A DNA stretch of 14,494 bases from an uncultured Clostridia bacterium (lineage in GTDB: Bacteria > Bacillota > Clostridia > Oscillospirales > Ruminococcaceae). The translations under genes were made by a program, and so were the position numbers. The stretch covers positions 1-14,494 of the forward strand of contig CAMBHV010000012.1 of the NCBI GenBank assembly GCA_945867255.1, in the 5' to 3' direction. The notes under the pieces are model-generated. The model saw nothing but the letters and a program-made list of their open reading frames with translations. It searched no databases and had not been told where the DNA came from. Below, piece by piece: positions 1-7,488 of this stretch; positions within the stretch are counted from its first letter, which is position 1; each line of letters begins with the position of its first letter.

Positions 1-1095
1 ACTGTGCGTATCATTACAGATGGTCCGTATCCCACCATGCTGTCGCTGTTGTCCAAAAACGGAAGCCAGATGATGCCATCCAAGTATATTGAGGAGAATG
101 GCTTGGATTATTACCTGGAAAATCCTATTGGCTGTGGCCCATATAAATTTAAGGAATGGGTAAAAGATGATGTAGTGGTGCTGGAACGCTACGACGACTA
201 TTTCGGAGGCACACCGTATTGGGATGAGGTGCGTTTCCGTTCTATCCCCGAGGCATCTACCCGCGTGGCGGAACTGCTCACCGGGAATGTGGACATCATT
301 GTGAACGTGCCTACTAATGAGTGGGAGCGCATTGATGAAAACGAAGGTACAGAGATGGTGCTGGGCAATGGCACACGTATCTATAATGTCATCATGAAGT
401 GGGACAGCACACCCACACAGAACCAGCAGGTGCGTGAGGCGGTAGCTTATGCACTGGATGCGCAGACTATCATCGACACCGTGCTGAAAGGCGCGGGCAC
501 ACCGTGCTATACACGTATCGCGCCGGGTGTATTTGGCCAGGATGAGAGCCTGTACGGCATTAATAAATACGATTTGGATAAGGCCAAAGAACTGGTCGCT
601 TCTTCTGGTTACAACGGCGAGGAGATCGAGCTGTTGGTGCCGACGGGCCGTTATCTGATGGACGCTGATGTAGGCAATGTGGTGGCTGGTATGTTGCAGC
701 AGGCTGGCCTGAATGTGAAGGTGAACGTGCTGGAGTGGAGCGCCTATATCAACAAATTCAATGCCGGCGAATTCAACGGCATGGCACTGATTGCATATGG
801 TGATGACTTCTTTGACGCCTCTTATGGTATGAATGAATATCGCACGGAAAACTGCACGCCTATCAGCTGCTACAGTTCTTCCGAATATGACGAGCTGTAC
901 CTGGAAGCTTTGAACAATATGGATCCGGACAGCCGTGCGGAGCAACTTGTGGAGATGCAGCAGATGATCTTTGTAGACGAGTGCGTGCAAGCTCCGTTTA
1001 TCCACCTGAAAGTGCCCTATGGCATCAGCTCTGATATCAACTTTACGCCCCGCATCGATGAAATGTTCTATGTAGATCGCATTACGCTGAAATAA
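1..1095 (+). CDS. Peptide ABC transporter substrate-binding protein (family 5), 5'-truncated
   Basis: This is the C-terminal part of an extracytoplasmic solute-binding protein that would deliver peptides, or a similar ligand, to the permeases encoded just downstream. The reading frame is open from the first base, so the true start, signal peptide and lipobox lie upstream of the window. About 364 residues are visible out of the usual 500-560. Family 5 (SBP_bac_5) hallmarks are the NPIGCGPYKFKEW segment near residue 40 and the following YDDYFGGTPYWDEVRFR stretch. A typical C-terminal lobe follows, with VREAVAYALD and LDKAKELVASSGY. The gene ends with TAA at 1093-1095, and an 83-nt gap containing a strong hairpin precedes the permease gene. 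Family membership is clear. The ligand (dipeptide, oligopeptide, nickel or another solute) cannot be read from the sequence, although the adjacent dipeptidase favours peptides. Confidence 0.9.
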   Translation, partial: TVRIITDGPYPTMLSLLSKNGSQMMPSKYIEENGLDYYLENPIGCGPYKFKEWVKDDVVVLERYDDYFGGTPYWDEVRFRSIPEASTRVAELLTGNVDIIVNVPTNEWERIDENEGTEMVLGNGTRIYNVIMKWDSTPTQNQQVREAVAYALDAQTIIDTVLKGAGTPCYTRIAPGVFGQDESLYGINKYDLDKAKELVASSGYNGEEIELLVPTGRYLMDADVGNVVAGMLQQAGLNVKVNVLEWSAYINKFNAGEFNGMALIAYGDDFFDASYGMNEYRTENCTPISCYSSSEYDELYLEALNNMDPDSRAEQLVEMQQMIFVDECVQAPFIHLKVPYGISSDINFTPRIDEMFYVDRITLK

Positions 1096-1117
1096 CGGCG
1101 TCTGTAACGCAACCGCA

Positions 1118-1157
1118 AAAGGAGGCGCATCGGGTTATATGCCGGTGCGCCTCCTTT
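1118..1157 (+). repeat. Long intergenic hairpin between binding-protein and permease genes
   Basis: A perfect 12-bp arm at 1118-1129 pairs with 1146-1157. It continues inward through a T-G wobble and three GC pairs, giving about 16 bp with an 8-nt loop. Only three T's end the distal arm and no poly-U tract follows, so it is a weak terminator or, more likely, an mRNA-stabilising or attenuating element. Hairpins in this position are known to raise binding-protein output over that of the permeases in ABC operons. The proximal arm contains an AAAGGAGG sequence that is hidden when folded. Confidence 0.75.
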
Positions 1158-1178
1158 CTGACAGAAGGAGATTTTTCC

Positions 1179-2096
1179 ATGGGTAGATATTTGCTGAAAC
1201 GGGTCGTGCAGATCATTCCCGTGCTTTTGATTCTGACGTTGATCATTTTCTGCCTGGTGTATGTGGCGGGTGACCCTGTTGCATTGATGCTGCCGCCCGA
1301 AGCAGGTGAACAGGCAAAGGCTGCTCTCAGAGAAGCTTTGGGGTTGGACAAGCCTTTTTATGAGCAATTTTTCATTTACATAGGAAATCTGCTGAGGGGC
1401 GATTTTGGCACCTCGTATCAATATAATCAGGACGCACTGAGTCTCGTGCTGGAACGTATGCCGTATTCGCTGCAACTGGCAGGTGTGTCGCTGGCATGCT
1501 CTGTAGTAGTGGGCATCGTGCTGGGAGTTGCCGCGGCACACTTCCGCAACAGCCCGTTTGACCTTTTGGTGAATGGCTTTGCGGCGCTGGGCCAGGCGTT
1601 GCCTGGCTTTTGGGTGGCGATCATGCTGATTCTGCTGTTTGCAGTAAAACTGCAACTACTGCCGGTGTCCGGTTCCGGCACATGGCAGAACCTGGTGCTG
1701 CCGGCGGCCACCCTCACTTTGGTGACGTCGGCAAAGATCATTCCGCTGGTGCGTTCGAATATGATCGAAGTGATGCAGCAGGATTATATCCGTACAGCGC
1801 GCAGCAAGGGCCTGCGAGGCAGCACGGTGGTGTTCAAACATGCGTTCAAAAATACGCTTGTGCCGGTGATCACAATTATTGCTATGCAGTTGCCTACACT
1901 GATTGGCGGGGCACTGATCACGGAGACAATTTTTGCATGGCCGGGCCTTGGCATGTTGATTTATCGTGGTGTGGCAAACCTGGACATGACGGTGGTACAG
2001 GCTGGGGTAATGGCGGTGGCGTTGATCACAATTGTGGCAAACCTGATCTCGGATATCGCTTATTGCATCATAGACCCCACTATCAAGTATCAGTAA
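1179..2096 (+). CDS. dppB: Peptide ABC transporter permease, DppB/OppB type
   Basis: This is the first inner-membrane permease subunit of a peptide-type ABC importer; with the next gene it would form the channel. The 305-residue protein begins with MGRYLLKRVVQIIPVLLIL, the usual amphipathic start plus first membrane helix of DppB proteins. A long extracytoplasmic loop follows (about residues 31-95, including GLDKPFYEQFFIYIGNLLRGDFG), then five more hydrophobic segments. The cytoplasmic EAA coupling loop is visible near residues 200-225 (DYIRTARSKGLRGSTVVFKHAFKN). The length is normal for the family. The ATG at 1179 is preceded by AAGGAG (1165-1170) at 8-nt spacing. The stop is 12 nt before the ATG of the second permease gene. 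The symbol reflects family and gene order (A-B-C-D-F); substrate specificity is unproven. Confidence 0.93.
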   Translation: MGRYLLKRVVQIIPVLLILTLIIFCLVYVAGDPVALMLPPEAGEQAKAALREALGLDKPFYEQFFIYIGNLLRGDFGTSYQYNQDALSLVLERMPYSLQLAGVSLACSVVVGIVLGVAAAHFRNSPFDLLVNGFAALGQALPGFWVAIMLILLFAVKLQLLPVSGSGTWQNLVLPAATLTLVTSAKIIPLVRSNMIEVMQQDYIRTARSKGLRGSTVVFKHAFKNTLVPVITIIAMQLPTLIGGALITETIFAWPGLGMLIYRGVANLDMTVVQAGVMAVALITIVANLISDIAYCIIDPTIKYQ

Positions 2097-2108
2097 GGGG
2101 GCGTGTAT

Positions 2109-2972
2109 ATGAAACAGATCAAACGCTTTTTTAAACTGCTGCTGCGCAGCAGCACAGGTACAGCAGGGATGGTGATTGTCATTCTGATCTGCCTGTGTGC
2201 TGTGTTTGCAGGCCAATTGGCTCCGCATGACCCCAATGCTATGGACCTTACGAATATGACAAAACCGCCGGCATGGATGGAGGGCGGAGATTGGAGCCAC
2301 GTTTTGGGAACGGATAACCTGGGCCGGGATATTTTGTCGCGCATGCTGTACGGTTCTCAGATTTCACTGGTTGTGGGCATTCTGGCCACACTGACCAGTG
2401 GTGCTGTAGGAATGGTACTTGGACTGGTGTCGGGATATTACGGAGGCGTGACAGATCACGTTATCATGCGTGTTGCAGATGCGTTTTACGCGATTCCGGG
2501 CATCCTGCTTGCGCTTGTGACGCTGATGGTGTTCAAAAGTTCCGGTATCGTAACGCTGGTGCTGGTGATTGCGGCGATCTCATGGGTGCAGTATGCACGC
2601 CTGATTCGTTCAGAAGTTCTGCGCCTGAAAGGCAAAGAATTTGTAAAAGCATCTAAAACGCTGGGGGCGTCATCCGGATATATCATTTTTCATCATATTT
2701 TACCCAATGTGTGGCCCTCTTTTATTGTAGTGTCCACTATGAGCGTGGCGGGCAGTATCATTACTGAGGCGTCTCTCAGCTTTCTTGGCGTGGGCATCCA
2801 GGCGCCGCTGATCTCCTGGGGTGGTATGCTTAGCGATGGGCGTGTGTTGCTGGCCACCCACTGGTGGGTAGCCACGTTCCCCGGCATTATGATTACCGTT
2901 GCCATCTTGGGTATCACGTTCCTTGGCAACTGGCTGCGGGACGTGCTGGACCCCCATAATAAAGGCTTGTAA
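2109..2972 (+). CDS. dppC: Peptide ABC transporter permease, DppC/OppC type
   Basis: This is the second permease subunit of the importer, 287 residues from the ATG at 2109. An in-frame GTG at 2103 would add two residues, but it sits only 1-2 nt from the AAGGGGGC ribosome binding site (2095-2101). The ATG has proper 7-nt spacing. Family marks are the N-terminal cytoplasmic segment and first helix (about residues 16-36), the LGTDNLGRDILSRMLYG box near residue 65, the EAA loop near residue 177 (EFVKASKTLGASSGYIIFHHILPN), and the C-terminal EASLSFLGVGIQAPLISWG segment typical of DppC/OppC. The gene ends immediately before the Shine-Dalgarno of the next gene, which implies co-transcription. The transported ligand is not determined. 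Confidence 0.93.
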   Translation: MKQIKRFFKLLLRSSTGTAGMVIVILICLCAVFAGQLAPHDPNAMDLTNMTKPPAWMEGGDWSHVLGTDNLGRDILSRMLYGSQISLVVGILATLTSGAVGMVLGLVSGYYGGVTDHVIMRVADAFYAIPGILLALVTLMVFKSSGIVTLVLVIAAISWVQYARLIRSEVLRLKGKEFVKASKTLGASSGYIIFHHILPNVWPSFIVVSTMSVAGSIITEASLSFLGVGIQAPLISWGGMLSDGRVLLATHWWVATFPGIMITVAILGITFLGNWLRDVLDPHNKGL

Positions 2973-2986
2973 GGAGGGGGAGCGGC

Positions 2987-3982
2987 ATGAAACAGACACT
3001 GTTGAAAGTGGAAAATTTGGAAGTAAAGTTTAAAACATTGGAGGGCATGCAAACTGCCGTGCAGGGCGTTTCGTTCGATGTAGCGCAGGGCGAGGTGTTT
3101 TGCCTTGTGGGCGAAAGCGGGTGCGGCAAAAGCCTGACGAGCCTGTCCATTATGGGCCTCGTGGAAAAGCCCGGTATCGTTGAGGCGGACGCCATTGTTC
3201 TGGACGGCCAGGATATCAGCCATCTCAAAGAGGAAAAGCTGCGGGAACTGCGTGGCAATAAGATGTCTATGATATTTCAGGAACCGCTTACCTCGCTGAA
3301 CCCGCTGTTTACAGTGGGCAACCAGATGGACGAAGTTTTTCGGTTGCATCAAAAGGCGAACCGCGCCAAGGCAAAACAGATGAGCGTGGAGATGCTTCGG
3401 TTCGTGGGAATCCCGGACCCGGAAGATGTATACAAAAGGTATCCGGCTGCTCTGAGCGGCGGCATGCGCCAGCGTGTAATGATCGCTATGGCTCTTTCCT
3501 GCAGGCCGAAACTTCTGATTGCAGACGAGCCTACCACCGCGTTGGACGTAACGATCCAAAAACAGATTTTAAAGTTGATGAAAGATCTTCGCCGCGAACT
3601 GGGGACGTCCATTATTTTTATCACGCATGACCTTGGCGTAGTGGCGGAAATGGCAGACCGTGTTGCCGTGATGTATGCAGGGCAAATTGTAGAACAGGCC
3701 AGTGTGTACGACTTGTTCCAGAAACCGCTGCATCCTTATACCGAAGGCCTTATTAACAGTACCATCCGTCTGGGGGATGGGCGCAGGCGCCTGCCCACTA
3801 TTGCCGGAACGGTGCCACCAATTTCTAAAATGGTTTCAGGGTGTAGGTTTCATCCGCGTTGTCCGTATGCCACGCCGGCGTGCCGGGAAAACGCACCGCC
3901 CGTGATTGAAATACAAGGGCGCATGGTGCGCTGCATACGGTATGCGAAGGAACACAAGCAGGAAGGCGGTGTGCACGTATGA
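2987..3982 (+). CDS. dppD: Peptide ABC transporter ATP-binding protein, DppD/OppD type
   Basis: This is one of two cytoplasmic ATPases that power the importer, with 331 residues. The nucleotide-binding motifs are all intact: Walker A GESGCGKS at 42-49, Q-loop glutamine at 98 (IFQEP), signature LSGGMRQR at 156-163, Walker B LLIADEP at 176-182 with the catalytic Glu181, D-loop TALD, and switch His214 in THDL. The C-terminal oligo/dipeptide extension carries four cysteines in the GCRFHPRCPYATPAC...VRC arrangement. In some DppD/OppD homologues this arrangement has been reported to hold an iron-sulphur cluster. The ATG at 2987 follows AAGGAGG at 2971-2977, which starts within the TAA stop codon of the preceding gene. 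The 3' end overlaps the next gene by 4 nt (ATGA at 3979-3982), a sign of translational coupling. Confidence 0.95.
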   Translation: MKQTLLKVENLEVKFKTLEGMQTAVQGVSFDVAQGEVFCLVGESGCGKSLTSLSIMGLVEKPGIVEADAIVLDGQDISHLKEEKLRELRGNKMSMIFQEPLTSLNPLFTVGNQMDEVFRLHQKANRAKAKQMSVEMLRFVGIPDPEDVYKRYPAALSGGMRQRVMIAMALSCRPKLLIADEPTTALDVTIQKQILKLMKDLRRELGTSIIFITHDLGVVAEMADRVAVMYAGQIVEQASVYDLFQKPLHPYTEGLINSTIRLGDGRRRLPTIAGTVPPISKMVSGCRFHPRCPYATPACRENAPPVIEIQGRMVRCIRYAKEHKQEGGVHV

Positions 3983-5001
3983 GCGAGGCGTATTTGAAAA
4001 AGGAACCCTGTTTGCTGGAAGTGCAGGGCCTGAAGATGCTTTTTCCTACAGGGGGCAGCATTCTGGGGAAGAATAAGCGGTATGTCCACGCGGTGGATGG
4101 GGTGAGTTTTTCGCTTCGTGCTGGTGAAACGCTGGGTATTGTGGGAGAAAGCGGATGCGGAAAATCCACCGTTGGAAATCTGATTGTCCGCCTGCTGAAA
4201 GAAACAGAGGGACGCATTCTGTTTGACGGCCATGATATTACAGCCATGAGTGCCCGGCAATTTAAGCCGCTTCGAAAAGAGATGCAGATGGTGTTTCAGG
4301 ACCCGTTTTCCTCGCTGAACCCCAGAAAAAAGGTGTTTGACATCATTGCGGAACCCTATCATATCCAGACAAAGATGAGCTCTGCGGAAATTCGTAAAAA
4401 TGTAGAATACATGATGGAACTGGTAGGGTTGGACAAAAGTTATCAGAACCGATATCCGCATGAATTTTCCGGTGGGCAGCGCCAGCGCATCGGCATTGCT
4501 CGTGCCTTGGCGCTAAAGCCTAAGCTGGTGATTTGCGACGAGCCGGTGTCGGCGCTGGATGTGTCCATCCAGGCACAAATCTTGAACCTTTTGAAAGATC
4601 TGCAGGAAGAATTGCAGCTGACGTATATCTTTATTGCTCATGGTTTGCCTACAGTACAGTATATCAGTGACCGTATCGCTGTGATGTATCTGGGTAAAAT
4701 TATGGAACTGGCGCCCGAGCGCGAGTTGTTCGAGCATACGATGCACCCGTATACGGAAGGGCTGTTGGATGCAATTCCGGTGGGAGACCCTACGAAACGC
4801 GATGAGGAAGATAAACCTATTTTGGAAGGGGATCTGCCCAGCCCGTTGAATCTGCCGAAAGGTTGCCGGTTCTGCTCGCGCTGTAAATATGCACAGCAGA
4901 TATGTGCACAGAAAGAGCCGGAGCTGGCCGAAGTGACACCGGGCCATTATGTGTGCTGTCATTTCCCCCTCATAGCAAGCGAAGAAAAGAAATCAGAATA
5001 A
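3979..5001 (+). CDS. dppF: Peptide ABC transporter ATP-binding protein, DppF/OppF type
   Basis: This is the second ATPase subunit, with 340 residues. Motifs: Walker A GESGCGKST at 56-64, Q-loop Gln107 (VFQDP), signature FSGGQRQR at 163-170, Walker B LVICDEP with Glu188, D-loop SALD at 191-194 and switch His221. The residue after that histidine is Gly (AHGLPTV) where most relatives have Asp (HDL). The C-terminal oligopeptide/dipeptide extension contains a CRFCSRCKYAQQIC cysteine cluster followed by HYVCCHF. The start is the ATG of an ATGA overlap with the upstream ATPase gene, so translation is probably coupled. A longer open frame in a different reading frame crosses its 3' end, but it is only the upstream extension of the peptidase frame. 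The next gene follows after 56 nt with no convincing terminator between. Confidence 0.95.
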   Translation: MSEAYLKKEPCLLEVQGLKMLFPTGGSILGKNKRYVHAVDGVSFSLRAGETLGIVGESGCGKSTVGNLIVRLLKETEGRILFDGHDITAMSARQFKPLRKEMQMVFQDPFSSLNPRKKVFDIIAEPYHIQTKMSSAEIRKNVEYMMELVGLDKSYQNRYPHEFSGGQRQRIGIARALALKPKLVICDEPVSALDVSIQAQILNLLKDLQEELQLTYIFIAHGLPTVQYISDRIAVMYLGKIMELAPERELFEHTMHPYTEGLLDAIPVGDPTKRDEEDKPILEGDLPSPLNLPKGCRFCSRCKYAQQICAQKEPELAEVTPGHYVCCHFPLIASEEKKSE

Positions 5002-5057
5002 AGCCGGCGCCAAGATATGGCCCGGTAAGAAGAAAACGGAACAGGAGGTTTTGTACG

Positions 5058-6497
5058 ATGTCGCTCTCGAAGCAGTACATGGCGCAGATTGAACGATACG
5101 TGCAGGAACACCGGCAGGAACTGGTGGATATTTTGATTGAGTTGATTGCGGTGCCAAGCGTAAAAGGCCCTGCTTTGCCCGGTATGCCGTTTGGCGAGAA
5201 TTGTGCCAAAGCACTGGCAAAAGGAATGGAGATCTGCCGGCGTTACGGGATGGATACCGAATGCTATGAAAACTATGCGGCCGGCGCCCAGTGTGGGAAC
5301 GGCGACAAGCAGATCGGGTTTATCGCACATCTGGACGTGGTTCCTGTGGGGGAAGGCTGGAGCTCGGACCCGTTTGTGGGCGTGGAGAGGGACGGCTTTG
5401 TGGTAGGCCGAGGTTCGCGCGATAATAAGGCTGGGTTTGCGGCGGCTTTGATGGCAGTAAACTGCGTGCGGGAACTGGGGATTCCGCTGAGGTCTTCCCT
5501 GCGAATCTTGATGGGAAGCGATGAGGAATGCGGGATGTCCGATATGGTATACATGGTGAAAAACCACAGGATGCCAGATTTCTCTATTGTGACAGATTGC
5601 TATTTTCCTGTTGCTCATGGCGAAAAGGGGCGTGCGTGCGGTGACGTAATCATGCAGATAGACCCGGAAAAGCTGCGTATGGAAGGCGGGCAGGCGCCCA
5701 ATATCATCCCGAATCTATGTACAGCTGTGCTGCCGCATCGCGCGTGGCAGCTGGCCGGGGTGCGCAAGCTGGCAGAAGGTTTTGAAGGCATCCATGCCGA
5801 TGCAAAGGAAGATGACATCGTCATCATGGCGCAGGGCGTGTCGGCACATGCCTCAGAGCCGTTCAAGGCGGTAAATGCCATCTGGCGCCTGGCGGCATTT
5901 TTGTCCGAGGCAAAGCTGCTGGACGGCGCCGAGGCCAAAGCGGTGGAATATATCCGGCAGGCCTTTGCACCTTACTATGGCGAAAGTTTTGGGGTGCAGT
6001 ATGAAGATGAAGCCTCTGGAAAAACAACACTGATCCCTGGCATGGTGCGTACAGTGGGTGGGCAGATGCGTGTTACGCTGGACTGCCGCTATAGCGTGAC
6101 AGATAAAAAAGCTCGGGTTTTGCCGCTGATTGTATCCAGCGTGGAAAAAGCGGGTTGGGAATTTGAAGTGCAGGAAGCTACGGATTCTCACTATATCCCG
6201 AAGGAACACCCCGTAGCCCAGCGCCTGACACAAGTGTTCAATGCCGTAACGGGTGAAGAAAAGCAACCGTATGTACTTGCTGGTGGCACTTATGCCAGCA
6301 AGGTGCCGAACTCGGTGGCGTTTGGCCCAGGCAATGCAAAAGAGCCGGGGATGATGCCCTATGGCCCAGGCCATGGCGACGCACACCAGCCAGATGAAAG
6401 CCAGCATGTCGGGTGCCTGATGGATGCCGTGCGTATTTATGCCATGAGCATCCTGGAACTGGATGAGATTTTGCACGAAAGTATGGAAAAGAAGTGA
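5058..6497 (+). CDS. M20-family metallodipeptidase (PepV/Sapep-like)
   Basis: This is a predicted cytoplasmic zinc- or manganese-dependent dipeptidase of 479 residues, the usual size for the PepV/Sapep group. Visible catalytic features are metal His91 and Asp93 in AHLDVVPVGEGW, bridging Asp122 in GRGSRDNKAGF, the Glu156 (base) and Glu157 (metal) pair in GSDEECGMSD, metal Asp180 in IVTDCYFP, and C-terminal His443 in HGDAHQPDES. The set looks complete, so the enzyme is probably active. The frame is open back to 4902 inside the preceding ATPase gene, but the ATG at 5058 has AGGAGG at 5043-5048 and is the credible start. It lies 56 nt after the transporter ATPase gene and is probably in the same transcript, fitting a role in splitting imported dipeptides. 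A Xaa-His or carnosine-type specificity is also possible. Confidence 0.88.
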   Translation: MSLSKQYMAQIERYVQEHRQELVDILIELIAVPSVKGPALPGMPFGENCAKALAKGMEICRRYGMDTECYENYAAGAQCGNGDKQIGFIAHLDVVPVGEGWSSDPFVGVERDGFVVGRGSRDNKAGFAAALMAVNCVRELGIPLRSSLRILMGSDEECGMSDMVYMVKNHRMPDFSIVTDCYFPVAHGEKGRACGDVIMQIDPEKLRMEGGQAPNIIPNLCTAVLPHRAWQLAGVRKLAEGFEGIHADAKEDDIVIMAQGVSAHASEPFKAVNAIWRLAAFLSEAKLLDGAEAKAVEYIRQAFAPYYGESFGVQYEDEASGKTTLIPGMVRTVGGQMRVTLDCRYSVTDKKARVLPLIVSSVEKAGWEFEVQEATDSHYIPKEHPVAQRLTQVFNAVTGEEKQPYVLAGGTYASKVPNSVAFGPGNAKEPGMMPYGPGHGDAHQPDESQHVGCLMDAVRIYAMSILELDEILHESMEKK

Positions 6498-6500
6498 GAC

Positions 6501-6539
6501 TGCTGCCCTCTGCTCTACCCGGGCGGCATGGCGTTTTTT
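6501..6539 (+). terminator. Possible weak terminator after the dipeptidase gene
   Basis: TGCTGCCC at 6501-6508 can pair with GGGCGGCA at 6521-6528 (8 bp with one GT wobble). A run of six T's follows at 6534-6539, separated from the stem by 5 nt. That spacing and the imperfect stem make it weak, but it sits where the transporter/peptidase transcript should end and before the regulator's own promoter. Confidence 0.4.
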
Positions 6540-6571
6540 GAACGTCAAATACCCAAAGGGATGTACAGGCT

Positions 6572-6613
6572 TTGACGAATTACGGACAAAACGGTATGAT
6601 AAGAGTAATACCG
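6572..6613 (+). promoter_or_regulatory. Promoter of the GntR gene with overlapping operator-like inverted repeat
   Basis: The -35 box TTGACG (6572-6577) and -10 box TATGAT (6595-6600) are separated by 17 nt, a near-consensus sigma-A promoter. The inverted repeat CGGTAT-N10-ATACCG (6592-6597 and 6608-6613) overlaps the -10 and the expected start site near 6607. This is the position of an autorepression operator. The promoter call is strong; the operator is inferred. Confidence 0.75.
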
Positions 6614-6661
6614 CCGCAAGACAAGCCGGCACAGAGAATGTAAAGAAGTGGAGAGAGAGCC

Positions 6662-7381
6662 ATGTCCTTGAAACGGGATGCCCAGCTACCGCTGTATCAG
6701 CAGCTTGCAAATGAAATCAAAGCACAGATTGCTTCGGGCGAATTGCGTCAAAACGAACAGTTGATGACGGAAATGGAGTTGAGCCGTACCTTCGGTGTAA
6801 GCCGCATCACCGTACGAAAGGCCTTGGAACTGTTGGTAGAGGAAGATATCCTTAGCAAACGCCAGGGCGTAGGTGCGTTTGTCACCGGGAAAAAGCTGGT
6901 GCGCAGCATGAATGTGATGATGGGATTTACCCAAACGTGTGAAGCAAACGGGCAGAAGGCAACCAGCCGGCTTTTATTTGCCGGCTTGGATGAAGCACAC
7001 CCTACAGATGTTAAACTGTTTGGTATTTCGGAAGGGGAATCCGTCCTCAGTCTGCGGAGGTTGCGCTTTTGTGACAATGTGCCTGTAATGGTGGAAGAAG
7101 TGCGTCTGCAGCGGTCGTTTGCTTATCTATTGGGAGAAGAGTTGACTGGTTCGCTGCATAAACTGCTGGCAGATCACGGTGTAAAGATGGTAAAGGGGAT
7201 AAAAACCATCAATATTGGGTATGCGACCAAAGAGGAAAGTGCGCTTTTAGGCGTGGGTGAAAACACCGCGCTGCTTTTGCAGCGGGACGTGAGCTATGGC
7301 GAGGATGGCCAGGCGATTTACCGCAGTAAAAGCGTGATCAATGCGGAGCGGTATACTTGCACGATCACGATGCAGGCTTGA
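6662..7381 (+). CDS. GntR-family transcriptional regulator (HutC/UTRA subfamily)
   Basis: This is a predicted ligand-responsive DNA-binding repressor of 239 residues. The N-terminus is the GntR winged helix (PLYQQLANEIKAQIASGEL), with the helix-turn-helix near 38-58 (MELSRTFGVSRITVRKALELL) and the wing to about 76 (LSKRQGVGAFV). From about residue 95 to the end a UTRA effector domain is seen, including SVLSLRRLRFCDNVPVMVEEVRL and the closing AIYRSKSVINAERYTCTI. UTRA regulators usually sense small sugars, amino sugars or amino-acid-related metabolites, often the substrate or product of a neighbouring enzyme. The ATG at 6662 has a modest GGAGAGAG site upstream. It lies between the dipeptidase gene and the SIS-domain gene, and both it and the SIS gene have promoters with operator-like repeats. 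It probably controls the SIS gene, itself and perhaps the transporter; this is inferred. Confidence 0.92.
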   Translation: MSLKRDAQLPLYQQLANEIKAQIASGELRQNEQLMTEMELSRTFGVSRITVRKALELLVEEDILSKRQGVGAFVTGKKLVRSMNVMMGFTQTCEANGQKATSRLLFAGLDEAHPTDVKLFGISEGESVLSLRRLRFCDNVPVMVEEVRLQRSFAYLLGEELTGSLHKLLADHGVKMVKGIKTINIGYATKEESALLGVGENTALLLQRDVSYGEDGQAIYRSKSVINAERYTCTITMQA

Positions 7382-7403
7382 AGTATGCAGAAAAAGCAAA
7401 CGA

Positions 7404-7462
7404 AATATGTTATATAACGACATATTGACAAGATGTATTAAGATGTAATATAATTGTATTAA
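7404..7462 (+). promoter_or_regulatory. Consensus promoter of the SIS-domain gene with operator-like repeats
   Basis: TTGACA (7425-7430) and TATAAT (7449-7454), both perfect boxes, are separated by 18 nt. Just upstream, AATATGT (7404-7410) and ACATATT (7420-7426) form a 7-bp inverted repeat that overlaps the -35, and a palindrome GTTATATAAC (7409-7418) lies inside it. The octamer TGTATTAA occurs at 7434-7441 and again at 7455-7462, with the similar ATGTAATA between them, so the copies are about one helical turn apart. A promoter this strong next to a GntR gene suggests tight repression. Promoter certain; operators inferred. Confidence 0.8.
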
Positions 7463-7488
7463 ATAAAACGCAGGAGGTTTTGGTAAAG

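Noticed and set aside
2693..3559. 288-codon minus-strand open frame opposite the permease and ATPase genes
   Set aside because: It is antisense to two clearly conserved genes, with His/Gln-rich low-quality translation and no ribosome binding site.
4902..5057. Upstream extension of the dipeptidase frame into the preceding ATPase gene (52 extra residues)
   Set aside because: The extension lies mostly in DppF coding sequence, has no ribosome binding site and no family similarity; AGGAGG sits properly before the ATG at 5058.
5853..6710. 285-codon minus-strand open frame opposite the dipeptidase gene
   Set aside because: It is a shadow of the conserved M20 gene and has no recognisable domain.
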